Source: Thermotogota bacterium ADurb.Bin062 (GTDB taxonomy: Bacteria > Thermotogota > Thermotogae > MWEM01). From it: a stretch of DNA of 64,000 nt. How positions within the stretch are numbered: the stretch's first letter is position 1; the number at the start of each line of letters is the position of its first letter. The notes under the pieces were generated by a model. It saw only the letters and a program-made list of their open reading frames with translations, searched no databases and had not been told where the DNA came from. The stretch covers positions 1-64,000 of the forward strand of contig MWEM01000011.1 of assembly GCA_002071085.1 (NCBI GenBank). Direction: 5' to 3'. The position numbers were made by a program, and so were the translations under genes. Shown here piece after piece: positions 50,624 to 59,318 of this stretch.

Positions 50624-52165
50624 ATGAAAGCAACGAAAGTCATTAAGGGAAGGTACGCGGACAGCATCACGCTGATGCTGATCGCGGAAGAATTGAAAAA
50701 GCAACGGGGTGTTTCGGATGCGGTGATGAATATGGCTACACCGGCGAATATCGATATCATGCGCGAGGGTGGATTTCAAATCGACCTAGAGAGTTACTCA
50801 CCCGACGATATCATTATCGGGATAGACGCCGAGCCCGAAAACGCCAAAGCCTTTCTAAAAAACGCTGAAGATTGGCTTTCCAACCCGCCTTGGCAAAAAG
50901 AGGGCCGCGACAAAACCGCCGAAGCTCCGTCCGAACCGCCTTTGGATACCAATCTCGCGATTATTTCCGTTTCCGGAAAGTACGCCGCGATCGAAGCCTT
51001 TAAAAACTTAGAACGGGATCGTAACGTGATGCTTTTCTCCGACAACGTCACGAAAGCCGAAGAGATCGCGCTGAAACAAGTAGCCCATCGGAGGGGGCTG
51101 CTCGTGATGGGGCCCGATTGCGGCACCGCCGTGATCAATGGGGTCGGTTTGGGATTCGCGAATCGTGGGAAGACCGGAATCGTGGGGATGGTCGGCGCGA
51201 GTGGCACCGGGATCCAAGAAACCTACACGCTCCTCCAAAAACGGGATATCGGGGTCCTCCACGCGATCGGAACCGGTGGTCGGGACATCCACGACGAGGT
51301 GGGCGGCGCGACGTTTTTGGACGGACTTCAGATTCTTTGGGAAGACTCGCGCATTTCGATCGTCGTCTGCATCTCGAAACCGCTCTCTGACTCGATGAAA
51401 AACAAGATCTCATCGAAGATCGAGAGCTTAAGTCGAACTTATGGCCCAAAGCCCGTCGCGCATTGCTACGTTGGCGACAAACGAAGGGCGCATCAGCCAA
51501 ACAACTACTTCTGTACCGGATTTGAGGAGACCGCGCGCGTGGTCGAGGCGCTCGTCACACAAACACCCGTCGATAGCGTCCTCCCGCGAATGGCCGAAGA
51601 AAGGAAGATCAAATTGGAAAGGCTTGATGAAACCCTTCGGCACCGCGGGAGCCCTGGGCCCGTTCTGCGAGGATTCTACACAGGTGGGACGCTTTGCTAC
51701 GAAGCCCAGAGTGTCTTGTCCGAAATACTCCCCGGTGTGCGAAGCAACGCGCCGATAGACCGAGAACTGATTGCCCGAGACCCGTTCCATCCGGAGGGGC
51801 ATTGTGTGATCGACTACGGAGAGGACGCCTTCACCCAAGGGCGGCTGCATCCGATGATCGACCCCTCCTTACGCAACGCGCAAATGAAAAAGCAGTCGAT
51901 GCAGCCGGAGGTCGGCGTCGTGTTATTTGACGTCGTTTTGGGATTCGGGTGCCATGAGAACCCGGGCGAGGAGCTGGCGCAAGTCATCGCCGGAACCTAC
52001 GCGCATGGGAAAGGTAACCGATTCTTCTTCTGTTCCATCACCGGCCTGGACGAAGATCCACAGGACGCTCGCAAACAACGCCGGTTGCTGGAATCGGCCG
52101 GAGCCATAGTGTGCGCGAGCAACTCGGAAGCCGCCTATATCGCAGGCCATTTGTTAAAGAGGTGA
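50624..52165 (+). CDS. fdrA: FdrA family protein (acyl-CoA synthetase-like)
   Basis: The 513-residue protein starts with the FdrA N-terminal region (VSDAVMNMATPANIDIMREGG) and has the CoA-ligase-like signatures LVMGPDCGTAVINGVGLGFAN, VGASGTGIQETYTLL and IGTGGRDIHDEVGG. The conserved Gly-rich loop and the DPxFHPEG stretch indicate the same fold as succinyl-CoA synthetase subunits. In Escherichia coli FdrA with YlbE and YlbF has been linked to oxamate carbamoyltransferase in allantoin breakdown. AAAGGGGTGA lies before the ATG. It directly precedes a DUF1116 gene, the YlbE counterpart, by one base. Confidence 0.88.
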   Translation: MKATKVIKGRYADSITLMLIAEELKKQRGVSDAVMNMATPANIDIMREGGFQIDLESYSPDDIIIGIDAEPENAKAFLKNAEDWLSNPPWQKEGRDKTAEAPSEPPLDTNLAIISVSGKYAAIEAFKNLERDRNVMLFSDNVTKAEEIALKQVAHRRGLLVMGPDCGTAVINGVGLGFANRGKTGIVGMVGASGTGIQETYTLLQKRDIGVLHAIGTGGRDIHDEVGGATFLDGLQILWEDSRISIVVCISKPLSDSMKNKISSKIESLSRTYGPKPVAHCYVGDKRRAHQPNNYFCTGFEETARVVEALVTQTPVDSVLPRMAEERKIKLERLDETLRHRGSPGPVLRGFYTGGTLCYEAQSVLSEILPGVRSNAPIDRELIARDPFHPEGHCVIDYGEDAFTQGRLHPMIDPSLRNAQMKKQSMQPEVGVVLFDVVLGFGCHENPGEELAQVIAGTYAHGKGNRFFFCSITGLDEDPQDARKQRRLLESAGAIVCASNSEAAYIAGHLLKR

Positions 52166-52166
52166 G

Positions 52167-53603
52167 ATGATGAATAAAGAATCGCTATTCCGCGAGGGGC
52201 CGAAAGTGGCTAACATCGGTTTGGAACGATTTAACGAGACGCTGAAAGAGCAGGGTGTGCCCACCTACCAGCAACCGTGGACGCCGGATCACACGCCTCT
52301 CTCATTATACCTACGCGTGAAAGAAGTAGAACGAGATCTTGTTCTGGCCGAACGGATAGGAAACGCAAATCGAGAGACATTAACCCGATTGCAGACCTCC
52401 CTACCAATCTTGCACGGAATGGGATTGGCCAAAGATGTCATCCCCGGCCTCTCCGGAAGGATGCTCTTGCACGCCGGCCCGCCGATCACGTGGGAGCGGA
52501 TGTCTGGTCCGATGAGAGGGGCGGTGACCGGTGCCATTCTGTACGAAGGTTGGGCGAAAAACGTGGAAGAGGCGCAAGGGATGGCCGCTCGGGGGGATAT
52601 CGTTTTCGACCCTTGCCATCACCACCAGGCCGTCGGTCCGATGGCTGGGCTCATCTCTCCGCATATGCCGGTTTTTATAGTTAAAAACACCGCTTATGGC
52701 AATATGGCCTACGCCACAATGAACGAGGGTTTTGGTCAAGTCTTGAGGATGGGCGCCTTCAGCGAGAGGGTGGTCAATCACCTGCGTTGGATGCGTCAAA
52801 CCCTGTACCCGATCCTTTGTCGGGCGATAGACACCCTGCGAGAGCTCGACCGTCCGATTAACCTAAAATCGATTATGGCGCAGGCCTTGCATATGGGCGA
52901 TGAGATGCACAATCGTAATAAGGCGGGCACGAGTCTCTTCATACGGCAAATAGCGCCGACCTTGGCCGAAACCGCGGAAGATACGTCGAAGACGGCCGAT
53001 GCCTTGCGCTTCCTCGACTCTAACGACCACTTCTTTTTAAACCTCGCGATGGCCGGCGCGAAAGCTTCTTTGGACGCCTGTGCCGGCATCCCTTATAGCT
53101 CGATCGTCCAGGTCATGGCTCGAAACGGGACGGATTTTGGCATCCGCCTCGCGTGCCTGCCCGACCGATGGTTCACCTGCCCGGCCGCCGTCCCGAAAGT
53201 GCTCCTCTTTCCGGGATTCACCCAAGAAGATGTCAATCCGGACATCGGAGACAGCGCGATTATGGAAACCTACGGTATCGGCGGTTTCGCCTTGGCGACG
53301 GCGCCCGCGATCGTTCAGTTCGTCGGCGGAACCCCGCAAGACGCGGCAAACTACACCATCGAGATGTACACGATCTGTCACTCGGAAAACCGGGACTACA
53401 CAATTCCAGCGCTACAATTCAAGGGGACACCGACCGGTATCGATCTGCTCAAAGTCATACGGCAGAATACCACGCCGATTCTCGATACCGGCGCAGCGAG
53501 CAAAGAAGCGGGGCGAGGACAGGTCGGGGCCGGGATCGTCCGGATGCCTTCGGAAGCCTTTATAAAAGCCGCGCAAGCGTTTTTGGACAATTTGCGAACG
53601 TAA
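52167..53603 (+). CDS. DUF1116 family protein (YlbE/AllG-like)
   Basis: The 478-residue protein belongs to DUF1116: it has LLHAGPPITWERMSGPMRGA, DPCHHHQAVGPMAGLISPHMPVF, NTAYGNMAYATMNEG and the Asn/Asp-rich ALHMGDEMHNRNKAGTS. It begins ATGATG right after the fdrA stop, with AGAGGTGAG overlapping it, so expression is coupled. YlbE-type proteins act with FdrA. The third partner (YlbF/AllH, DUF2877) and a carbamate kinase are not seen nearby, so the reaction may differ or the partner may be elsewhere in the genome. Confidence 0.87.
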   Translation: MMNKESLFREGPKVANIGLERFNETLKEQGVPTYQQPWTPDHTPLSLYLRVKEVERDLVLAERIGNANRETLTRLQTSLPILHGMGLAKDVIPGLSGRMLLHAGPPITWERMSGPMRGAVTGAILYEGWAKNVEEAQGMAARGDIVFDPCHHHQAVGPMAGLISPHMPVFIVKNTAYGNMAYATMNEGFGQVLRMGAFSERVVNHLRWMRQTLYPILCRAIDTLRELDRPINLKSIMAQALHMGDEMHNRNKAGTSLFIRQIAPTLAETAEDTSKTADALRFLDSNDHFFLNLAMAGAKASLDACAGIPYSSIVQVMARNGTDFGIRLACLPDRWFTCPAAVPKVLLFPGFTQEDVNPDIGDSAIMETYGIGGFALATAPAIVQFVGGTPQDAANYTIEMYTICHSENRDYTIPALQFKGTPTGIDLLKVIRQNTTPILDTGAASKEAGRGQVGAGIVRMPSEAFIKAAQAFLDNLRT

Positions 53604-53769
53604 ATGAGATTGGCAGTCGGGCCGGCCGCCCTGATTTCGCACTTCGGGGTGCGGATAAACGCCTCGTCTAATCCGTTGCTTAAACACGGTCCGAAGGAGT
53701 AGACGCCCGGAAGCCCGAAAGAGGTTGAGTGTGGGTCAAGTTATGGGGTGACATAACTAGGAGGTCCAC

Positions 53770-53903
53770 CGCGGGGTAACCAGCGGGCTGACTTCGAAGC
53801 CCACGAAGTCTCGCGATACGCCTTTTACATTTTTACTCCGAAGGTGAGCCAGAAAAAAAGCGTATCGCGCCGCCGCGAAAAGAAGGGGCGCTTACGCCGC
53901 GAT
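53770..53903. repeat. P-type palindromes after the fdrA-DUF1116 genes
   Basis: A decayed P1-like unit (CGCGGGGTAACCAGCGGGC...GAAGTCTCGCGATAC, about 53771-53819) and a P2 copy (53864-53903) lie here. The former has the same interior as those at 32.7-33.1 kb. Positions 53604-53769 hold no recognisable feature. Confidence 0.7.
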
Positions 53904-53970
53904 GACCACGTGGACTAAAAATCGCACCAACGATTCTGATCTTGTTTCTTGATTACACCCATAGCTTGAC
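53904..53970 (+). other. Conserved 69-bp element, copy 2
   Basis: GACCAC, TAAAAATCG, CGATTCTGA, TTGTTTCTTGAT and CTTGAC occur in the same order as at 23739-23807, directly after a P2 palindrome. The six bases between AATCG and CGATT differ (CACCAA against TACGGT), so the arms, not the loop, are conserved. Confidence 0.6.
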
Positions 53971-53980
53971 CCACACGAGG

Positions 53981-54010
53981 TTGACCTCGACGGGTGAAAT
54001 TTGATATACT
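53981..54010 (+). promoter_or_regulatory. Promoter of the SprA-related gene
   Basis: TTGACC (53981-53986), an 18-base spacer and TATACT (54005-54010) with an upstream TG, about 32 bases before the ATG. Confidence 0.65.
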
Positions 54011-54042
54011 CATCATAAGACTCGAAGAGAATGGGAGGACGC

Positions 54043-54657
54043 ATGGAGATTTCTCGAGTGAACGGCATAGGAAACGATTATGCGTATCTTCGAAACCATC
54101 GGGCGCCGGCGAGAGTAGAGGCCGCGCCGGTTTCTCCTTCCAGCCTGGCAAATTCGCCTTGGGGGCCTGCGGCTTCAACCGGCACCCCCGGCCCGCTGAA
54201 CCTTGCGGATCGAAACGCGGTGGAAAACGCCGAGAGATACCGGCCCAAGGACCCGATGTTGAAATTGGCCAAACGGATGGGGATCGTCGAGTGCCAGACC
54301 TGTAAAAACCGTCAATACGCCGACGTGTCCAACGATACCGGGGTCTCCTTCAAGAATGCGCAACACATTTCCCCCGAAGCCGCCTTCGCCGTCGTCTCCG
54401 CCCACGAGCAAGAACACGTGAGCATCGCCCAACAGAAAGCCGCCGCCAATGATAACGTCTCTGTCAGCAGTTCGGTCCGCATCTTCACGTCGATCTGTCC
54501 CGAATGCGGACGGGTGTACGTCAGCGGGGGAGAGACGCGCACGACCACCGTCACCCGACCCGAACAGCCGGAAGTAGAGAAAAAGGAATCCATCCCCTAT
54601 CTGACGGAATCCTCCTTCACCCCGAAAACTGGCAACCGTTTCGACGCCGCTGCGTGA
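54043..54657 (+). CDS. SprA-related putative metalloprotease
   Basis: The start at ATG 54043 follows GGGAGGACGC; 204 residues. A Pro-rich, low-complexity stretch (residues 20-60) leads to a conserved domain with CQTCKNRQYAD, the zincin motif AHEQEHV (His121-Glu122 ... His125), and a second CxxC in ICPECGRVYVSGG. HEQEH is a HExxH zinc site; the two CxxC pairs may bind another metal. The family resembles the SprA-related proteins. No signal peptide is visible. It stands alone with its own promoter; its target is not known. Confidence 0.72.
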   Translation: MEISRVNGIGNDYAYLRNHRAPARVEAAPVSPSSLANSPWGPAASTGTPGPLNLADRNAVENAERYRPKDPMLKLAKRMGIVECQTCKNRQYADVSNDTGVSFKNAQHISPEAAFAVVSAHEQEHVSIAQQKAAANDNVSVSSSVRIFTSICPECGRVYVSGGETRTTTVTRPEQPEVEKKESIPYLTESSFTPKTGNRFDAAA

Positions 54658-54677
54658 ACCAGACCGATATCTCGGCC

Positions 54678-55484
54678 TCAACCTTGCTTCCAAAGTTTGT
54701 AGAGGCTGATCCAGTCGGTCACACCTAATTCCTCCGCGCGCGTGGTGAGCGGCTTTGAAAGGCTCTCCAGCCAATGGGGTAGCCTGCCTTCCTCAGGAAA
54801 ATTATTTTTAAGCATCTTTCTGCGATTGGCAAATCCCTTCCGAACGAACGCGGAGAACGCGTCCCGCTCCCCCTCTGGTATCTCTGGATCGATAGGGTCT
54901 AAGGTGACGACTGCGGAGTCCACCTTCGGAGACGGTTTAAAGTGAGACTTCGAAACCTTGAAGGCGATTTGAGGGCGGGTCACCGATTGAACCAGGATTG
55001 AAAGGGAGCCGTAGTCTTTGGATCCGGGGAACGCGCAAAGTCGTAACGCCACCTCGTATTGAAACATGAAAACCCACCTTCGAACACTCCGAAAATCGAA
55101 TAGGGCTTTCCGTAAAATAGCGACGCTCACGTTGTAGGGCAAATTCCCGAAGAAGACCCACTCGCCCTCTTGCCAATATGATTCCGGTTTGTAGTTTAAA
55201 AAATCCGTGATGTACAGGTGGAAATTGGGCAGTTGTCCAAACCGCGAGCGCAGCACCTTTTCGAAACGCGGATCGATTTCGAAGGCGTGGACCGGCAGAC
55301 CCGTCCGCAGTAGTTCGTGGGTCAATGTCCCGCATCCGGCGCCGACCTCGACAAGCCGGTCGGTCGATTGGGTCTCTCCAACCTCAACGATCTTCATCGC
55401 GATTCGATCGTCTGATAAAAAGTTTTGGCCGTACTTTTTAAACAACCTCAATCCGTGCGGGTCTATCCAGTCAGCAGTTTTCAT
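54678..55484 (-). CDS. rsmA: 16S rRNA (adenine1518-N6/adenine1519-N6) dimethyltransferase
   Basis: The start at ATG 55484 (MKTADWIDPHG) follows GGAGGTG; 268 residues. It has YGQNFLSDD, the SAM-binding VEVGAGCGTLTHEL and the catalytic FFGNLPYNVS. The enzyme (KsgA) dimethylates two adenines in the 3' end of 16S rRNA during ribosome assembly. The gene is convergent with the SprA-related gene and shares no operon with its neighbours. Confidence 0.93.
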   Translation of the reverse strand: MKTADWIDPHGLRLFKKYGQNFLSDDRIAMKIVEVGETQSTDRLVEVGAGCGTLTHELLRTGLPVHAFEIDPRFEKVLRSRFGQLPNFHLYITDFLNYKPESYWQEGEWVFFGNLPYNVSVAILRKALFDFRSVRRWVFMFQYEVALRLCAFPGSKDYGSLSILVQSVTRPQIAFKVSKSHFKPSPKVDSAVVTLDPIDPEIPEGERDAFSAFVRKGFANRRKMLKNNFPEEGRLPHWLESLSKPLTTRAEELGVTDWISLYKLWKQG

Positions 55485-55549
55485 CACGCACCTCCGCGTC
55501 TTCAAAGGGGATTGTAACATAAATGACCCTCGAAAGCCCTTTCGAAAGT

Positions 55550-55559
55550 GTGATATAAT
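55550..55559 (+). promoter_or_regulatory. Extended -10 promoter of the ferredoxin gene
   Basis: TGTGA-TATAAT (TATAAT at 55554-55559), about 30 bases before the ATG. No -35 is convincing. Confidence 0.5.
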
Positions 55560-55589
55560 ATCAGGCGAATACCATATGGAGGTGCTTAA

Positions 55590-55775
<186 letters not shown>

Positions 55776-55800
55776 GACCTCGGGTTAAGGCAATCCATTG

Positions 55801-55821
55801 TCAGGCGGCCCGGCCGCCTGA
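55801..55821 (+). terminator. Hairpin after the ferredoxin gene
   Basis: TCAGGCGGCC and GGCCGCCTGA form a near-perfect palindrome 25 bases after the stop. The following sequence (TATGCTTTCTTGCTT) is only moderately T-rich, so it is a probable but not typical terminator. Confidence 0.5.
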
Positions 55822-55841
55822 TATGCTTTCTTGCTTGATCA

Positions 55842-55868
55842 ATAAAAAAGCGGACAGACTTGTCCGCT
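55842..55868 (-). terminator. Minus-strand terminator with no gene upstream
   Basis: AGCGGACA, loop AGTC, TGTCCGCT on the minus strand is followed by six T. No minus-strand gene lies between here and 61336, so it may end a small RNA or antisense transcript that begins between 55870 and 56050. Positions 55870-56057 also contain a near-perfect 22-bp palindrome around CTTTCGAAAG at 55935-55956. Confidence 0.65.
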
Positions 55869-56057
55869 CCAATGTGGGGGGTATATTTATCCTCAAGGGG
55901 GAATAAGGGGTGCTTCCTCTGTTCTATATATCAGACTTCTCTTTCGAAAGAAAAGTTCAATGTATGAAAACCATGTGTTAGGGTTTACTGAAATTTATAC
56001 TATTCGTATACGTTTGTTCACGATAAGACCACTGGACCTCTACAGGTGAGGGGTGAA

Positions 56058-57527
56058 ATGACGAGCGCCATTAAGTACGGATGCTTCTATGTGTTCCTAG
56101 GGGTATCTCTCCTGGCTTTTTTCTTGTACGTGTACCCCCGTTACGAATATGATCAGAAAGCTTCCGACATTGCCATCGGTTTTGAACAAGCTTATACCGG
56201 CGACATATCAGGGCTCTTCACGGTGACCCCCATCCAAAATACCGGACTGAAAGGCGAGCGCGTCGTTTTTGTCTACGACTTTTCTGTTGTCCCGGAGGCA
56301 AATCTGGAGCGGACTCTAAAAGGGCGGGCGGGGGAAAAGGTCATCTTTTTCGAAAGGCCGTACCCCGCGCTCAAACCGGAAACCTTAGCCTCGTTGTTGG
56401 ACCGATACGGAATCGTGGCCGGATTCCTGGAATTGAATCCCGTTTCGAACTTTATGCGAAAGGTCTTGCTTGCGCGTTCGAAGAGCGGACGAGAAGGAAC
56501 TTTCCGCGTCCACACCATCAAACCGGCGGAGGTGACAAATCTACGGCTTACCTATGAAATGGTTCTTCGTCGGTGGTTACGGGCCAGAGAAGAGCGGAGC
56601 ATCGATTTTTTCTGGGTCCAGCCCTTACCGTCGTCACTAGAGGTATCTTACGATGAATATGGTGTGACTCTTCTGCGTTTGTTCCATACCACCGGCTCGC
56701 TGAGTCCTGTGCCCGTTTCGATGAACGTGTTTTTCAAAATTATGCTCGCAATCGGCTCTTTCGGCCTCATCATCTTCTATTCTCCGGTCATCGCGATCGC
56801 CTGCGCAGTCTTCCTCTCTATTTACGGGATTTTTAACGGTTTTGCCGACACCTGGCTGTATCTCGCGGGATTGACCGGTACCTTCGGGATCACCGGTGTC
56901 TTTCGCGAGATGAGGAAGTTGGAGTTCAACACAAGCCTGAAGTATATCGCCACCATCATCTTCGCCTTGTTTTTGGGAGTGACCGTAAACGCGTTGAGCT
57001 ATTCCCACGAATCGGTGACCGGCCTGCTTCAGCCGCACGGGGTCAAGCTCCTCACCTTCTACCTCCCGATGTTGGTCTTCATCCGAGAGTTTATCAGTTA
57101 TGGCCTCCAAGGGCTGAAGTCTCGCTTGCATTGGAGCGACTTCGTGCTCGTGATCGGTTTGGTTCTCGCCATTCTATACAGTTTGCTTCGTTCTGGCAAC
57201 GACGCGTTCGTCACCAATTTCGAAAGACAGTTGCGCGATTCTCTGGAAATGTTGCTGGGAGTCCGTCCACGTTTTCGAGAGCTGATCGGTATCCCCGCCC
57301 TGTGGCTTTACTTCCGAGACAAACATCACGGCTTCGGGCGCTATGCCTTCATAATCCCCGTTTTAGGGGTGATCGGGCTGTGTTCGATCGTCAACGCCTT
57401 TCAGCACGTTCATACCCCCATCACGATCATTTTCCTTCGTGAGCTGCTGGGCATCGTCATCGGAACCGCCGCTGGGATGTTGATTGGGGTGTTTTTACCC
57501 GCGCGAGAGGAAGGAGAATCCGTTTGA
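56058..57527 (+). CDS. Polytopic membrane protein, DUF5693-like
   Basis: From ATG 56058 (GAGGGGTGAA upstream) the product has 489 residues: one N-terminal membrane segment, an outward soluble region (residues about 35-215) and about eight or nine membrane segments in the C-terminal half. RPRFRELIGIPALWLYF is the most distinctive stretch and occurs in DUF5693 proteins of anaerobes, a family tied to polysaccharide or cell-surface gene clusters. No catalytic motif is seen. The next gene, a radical SAM protein, starts within its stop codon. Confidence 0.72.
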   Translation: MTSAIKYGCFYVFLGVSLLAFFLYVYPRYEYDQKASDIAIGFEQAYTGDISGLFTVTPIQNTGLKGERVVFVYDFSVVPEANLERTLKGRAGEKVIFFERPYPALKPETLASLLDRYGIVAGFLELNPVSNFMRKVLLARSKSGREGTFRVHTIKPAEVTNLRLTYEMVLRRWLRAREERSIDFFWVQPLPSSLEVSYDEYGVTLLRLFHTTGSLSPVPVSMNVFFKIMLAIGSFGLIIFYSPVIAIACAVFLSIYGIFNGFADTWLYLAGLTGTFGITGVFREMRKLEFNTSLKYIATIIFALFLGVTVNALSYSHESVTGLLQPHGVKLLTFYLPMLVFIREFISYGLQGLKSRLHWSDFVLVIGLVLAILYSLLRSGNDAFVTNFERQLRDSLEMLLGVRPRFRELIGIPALWLYFRDKHHGFGRYAFIIPVLGVIGLCSIVNAFQHVHTPITIIFLRELLGIVIGTAAGMLIGVFLPAREEGESV

Positions 57528-59251
57528 ATATAGAAAAAACGTTGCACCGCTCGGGGATCTTGTATCAGGTGCAAAAGCCCTCTCGGTACATAGGTCATGA
57601 ATGGAATCGATCCAAAAAGCCCGTAGAAAAAGGGGACGCGCGTTTTCTTCTCGTCTTCCCCGATCTCTATGAGATCGGTATGAGCCACCTCGGCTTGCGC
57701 GTCTTGTACGACGCCGTCAATCGCGCTCCTGGAATGATGGCCGAACGGGCCTTTTTACCTTGGGTGGATATGCAGCGGAAGATAGACGACGGGGTGATCC
57801 CACTTTACAGCTTGGAGACCTTCTCCACCATTGATGATTTCGACGCGGTAGGCTTCACCCTGCAATACGAACTCTCTTACCCAGGAGTCATCCGGTTCAT
57901 AGAACTGGCAAACCTGTCGCCTTTTTCTCACGATCGCAAAGACGAAGACCCGATACTCATAGCCGGAGGGCCGTGCGTGTACAATCCCGAACCGCTCGCC
58001 GAAATCTTGGACGCGTTCTTCATAGGAGATGCCGAGGAAGCCATTGTTGAGATCGGCGAATGCCTGCGGGCCACGAAAGGCGAAAGGAAGGTCAAACGCC
58101 TTTCGGAACTCGCGACGATTCCGGGCGTGTACGTCCCGAGATTCCCACCGGCTTCCCCGGTTCGTAAGCGGATCGTTCCCAAAGAAGCGCTCAATCGCGT
58201 AGGCGACTGGATAGTTCCATTCATTCCCATCGTTCACGAACGTTCGATCCTTGAAACCCAACGCGGTTGCACCCGCGGATGCCGGTTCTGTCAAGCCGGT
58301 ATGATCTATCGCCCCGTTCGTGAGTCCCCTTTGGAAACCCTGACTCGTATGGTCATCGCCCGAACGGAAGATACCGGTTACGAGGAGATGGCGCTCCTCT
58401 CCTTGAGCACCTTGGATTATTCACAGCTTTCCGAACTGATCGAGAGTTCGCGGGCGTATTTGGATAAAAAAATGGTGGCGCTCTCCGTACCTTCCTCTCG
58501 GATGGACCAGTTCAGTATGCAGATCGCCAATCAAATAGCGGGCGTAAGGAAGACCGGGCTCACCTTCGCACCGGAGGCGGGCACACAAAGGATGCGCGAT
58601 GTGATCAACAAGAACCTGAGCGAGGAAGAGATACTCGCGACTGCGGTAGCGGCGAAAAACGGCGGTTGGACGCGATTGAAACTCTACTATATGGTCGGCC
58701 TTCCGACCGAAACCGATGAAGATATCGAAGGTATCATCACGCTCACGAGAAAAATCAAGGAAGTCGGGTTCCGGAAGATCAACGTGAGCGTGGCCGGATT
58801 CGTTCCCAAACCCCACACCCCGTTTCAGTATTGCGCCCAGAAGACGGTAGACGAACTCCATCGCATTCTACACGCGTTACTCGACATCAAAGGGGTGGCC
58901 TCTTTCGAGCTGCATAAGCCAGAGATGAGTTGGGTCGAAGGGGTCTTAGCCCGCGGAGACCGAAAACTGGGGGCTTCTTTAGTGCGGGTGTCTCGTCAAG
59001 GAAACGGATTCGAAGGTCTACAGGAAGAGTTCGCATACGAACGGTGGGTATCCGCCTGGAGCGAATCGGGAATCGATCCCCATCGATACACCGGGCAGCG
59101 CGAGATCGACGGGGTTTTCCCTTGGGATGTCGTGGACGCCGGTTTAACCAAAGCCTTTCTACGATCCGAGTACGAAAAAGCCCTCCGCGGAGAACCAACC
59201 CCCGACTGTCGTATGGGCGCGTGCAACCAATGTGGCGTATGCGATCCGTAG
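57524..59251 (+). CDS. Radical SAM protein of the TIGR03960 type
   Basis: The 575-residue protein begins TTG, with GAAGGAG upstream, overlapping the previous stop. Residues about 40-200 resemble a cobalamin-binding-like N-terminal domain (PDLYEIGMSHLGLRVLYDAVN). The radical SAM motif is RGCTRGCRFCQAG (Cys249, Cys253, Cys256). The C-terminus has further cysteines, CRMGACNQCGVC. This family is usually fused or adjacent to a DUF2344 protein, which is absent here. It is expected to be a cytoplasmic RNA- or protein-modifying enzyme; its substrate is unknown. Confidence 0.85.
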   Translation: MNIEKTLHRSGILYQVQKPSRYIGHEWNRSKKPVEKGDARFLLVFPDLYEIGMSHLGLRVLYDAVNRAPGMMAERAFLPWVDMQRKIDDGVIPLYSLETFSTIDDFDAVGFTLQYELSYPGVIRFIELANLSPFSHDRKDEDPILIAGGPCVYNPEPLAEILDAFFIGDAEEAIVEIGECLRATKGERKVKRLSELATIPGVYVPRFPPASPVRKRIVPKEALNRVGDWIVPFIPIVHERSILETQRGCTRGCRFCQAGMIYRPVRESPLETLTRMVIARTEDTGYEEMALLSLSTLDYSQLSELIESSRAYLDKKMVALSVPSSRMDQFSMQIANQIAGVRKTGLTFAPEAGTQRMRDVINKNLSEEEILATAVAAKNGGWTRLKLYYMVGLPTETDEDIEGIITLTRKIKEVGFRKINVSVAGFVPKPHTPFQYCAQKTVDELHRILHALLDIKGVASFELHKPEMSWVEGVLARGDRKLGASLVRVSRQGNGFEGLQEEFAYERWVSAWSESGIDPHRYTGQREIDGVFPWDVVDAGLTKAFLRSEYEKALRGEPTPDCRMGACNQCGVCDP

Positions 59252-59318
59252 CGTTGGAAAAAGCGGGTGGGCGAAAGGCCGGCTTCGAACTCCGTCCTAG
59301 AGCGCAGGAGGGGGTCCT

